Source of the DNA: Clavulina sp. PMI_390
Lineage: Eukaryota > Basidiomycota > Agaricomycetes > Cantharellales > Hydnaceae
Reading direction: 5' to 3'
Assembly: GCA_015039315.1 (NCBI GenBank)
Contig: WIDE01000011.1
Coordinates: forward strand, 1-64,000
DNA: 64,000 nucleotides
Below the pieces are notes generated by a model. The model did no database searches. It saw only the letters and a program-made list of their open reading frames with translations, and was not told where the DNA came from. The first letter of the stretch is position 1; each line of letters begins with the position of its first letter. The translations under genes were made by a program, and so were the position numbers. Of this stretch, positions 63,597-64,000 are shown one piece after another.

Positions 63597-64000
63597 TAGG
63601 CATTGGAAATATGGGGTTTGGTGATGGAGCGACTTCTTACGGACCACGGACCATCGTTTCCCTATGTTGACGACCAGTATCTTTATCTCGATGTGTCAAC
63701 TCTGCTGTAGATGCTACTATTATTATTCGAGATCCCCAATCCATTTCATTCCTTTGCATCACGATGAACGATTGCTGCGAGTGTGGACGATCAGAAAAGG
63801 CAAACCACACACACGCGCTGAGAGAGACAGTGAGCAGAAAGGAATGAAGCATATTGGATTTCTAGATGCGGCAAACAGGACACGGTATATGCAAGGAGAG
63901 TCGGAGGTGTTTGATGCAGATGCAGATGCAAGGTTAGTAACCACAATTTTGGGCTGTAATGTAATGAGCGAGCAGGATGAGAATTCCAGGCAGGTGAAGG
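63597..64000. other. Right-edge sequence
   Basis: About 400 bases after the SAP-protein stop. Short minus-strand frames only, without family likeness. A gene entering from the right cannot be excluded. Confidence 0.4.

Overview
The window is fungal nuclear DNA and most likely comes from a basidiomycete (Agaricomycotina). Genes lie on both strands at high density. Nearly all are cut by short GT-AG introns of about 40-80 bases, often with a CTAAC/CTGAC-type branch site just before the 3' splice site. The protein families are fungal: a SEC66 subunit, an MCH1-like transporter, a cytochrome b5/acyl-CoA dehydrogenase fusion, CMR1 and MOG1. I cannot name the genus with confidence. No viral gene, CRISPR array, rRNA or toxin gene was seen.

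Layout. 0-8 kb: NSE1 (Smc5/6 complex RING subunit, minus strand) diverges from a very large Ser/Pro-rich protein of unknown function (plus strand). 8-11 kb: phosphatidylserine synthase and an MCH1-like transporter, both minus strand. 11.3-22.6 kb: a tandem array of three intact-looking copies (A, B, C) of a large, many-exon nucleotidyltransferase-fold protein, all minus strand. Between B and C lies a broken fourth piece, which is an A-type 5' half. It is joined to a captured fragment of the SEC66 gene, duplicated in tandem at the junction, and split by a 674-bp MITE-like element. 23.0-26.4 kb: an unrecognised protein ending in two C2H2 zinc fingers. 27-28 kb: SEC66, the source of the captured fragment. 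28.4-32.6 kb: the USP7/UBP15 deubiquitinase. 33.9 kb: an intron-containing tRNA-Val.

34.7-37.8 kb: a small conserved protein and a disordered protein. 38.4-43.8 kb: two tandem cytochrome b5/acyl-CoA dehydrogenase paralogs, both ending in peroxisomal targeting tripeptides. 44-48.7 kb: a long unrecognised protein, head-to-head with MOG1. 49.4-51.2 kb is largely empty. 51.2-55.3 kb: a THEM6-like thioesterase and a BAHD-type acyltransferase. 55.4-61.7 kb: mitochondrial ribosomal protein uL3m, the WD40 protein CMR1 and an unrecognised gene, all minus strand. 62.2-63.6 kb: a SAP-motif protein with a mitochondrial-looking N-terminus and a C-terminal membrane segment.

Most of the window is ordinary housekeeping sequence with unrelated neighbours. 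The most unusual part is 11.3-22.7 kb. There a segmental duplication, a captured gene fragment and a small transposon can be read in order. The two peroxisomal dehydrogenases are the only adjacent genes outside that array that clearly form a functional pair. Exon boundaries were read by eye. For NSE1 (3' part), the Ser/Pro protein, phosphatidylserine synthase, SEC66, MOG1, the USP7 start and the zinc-finger exons, reading frames were checked across the splice sites.
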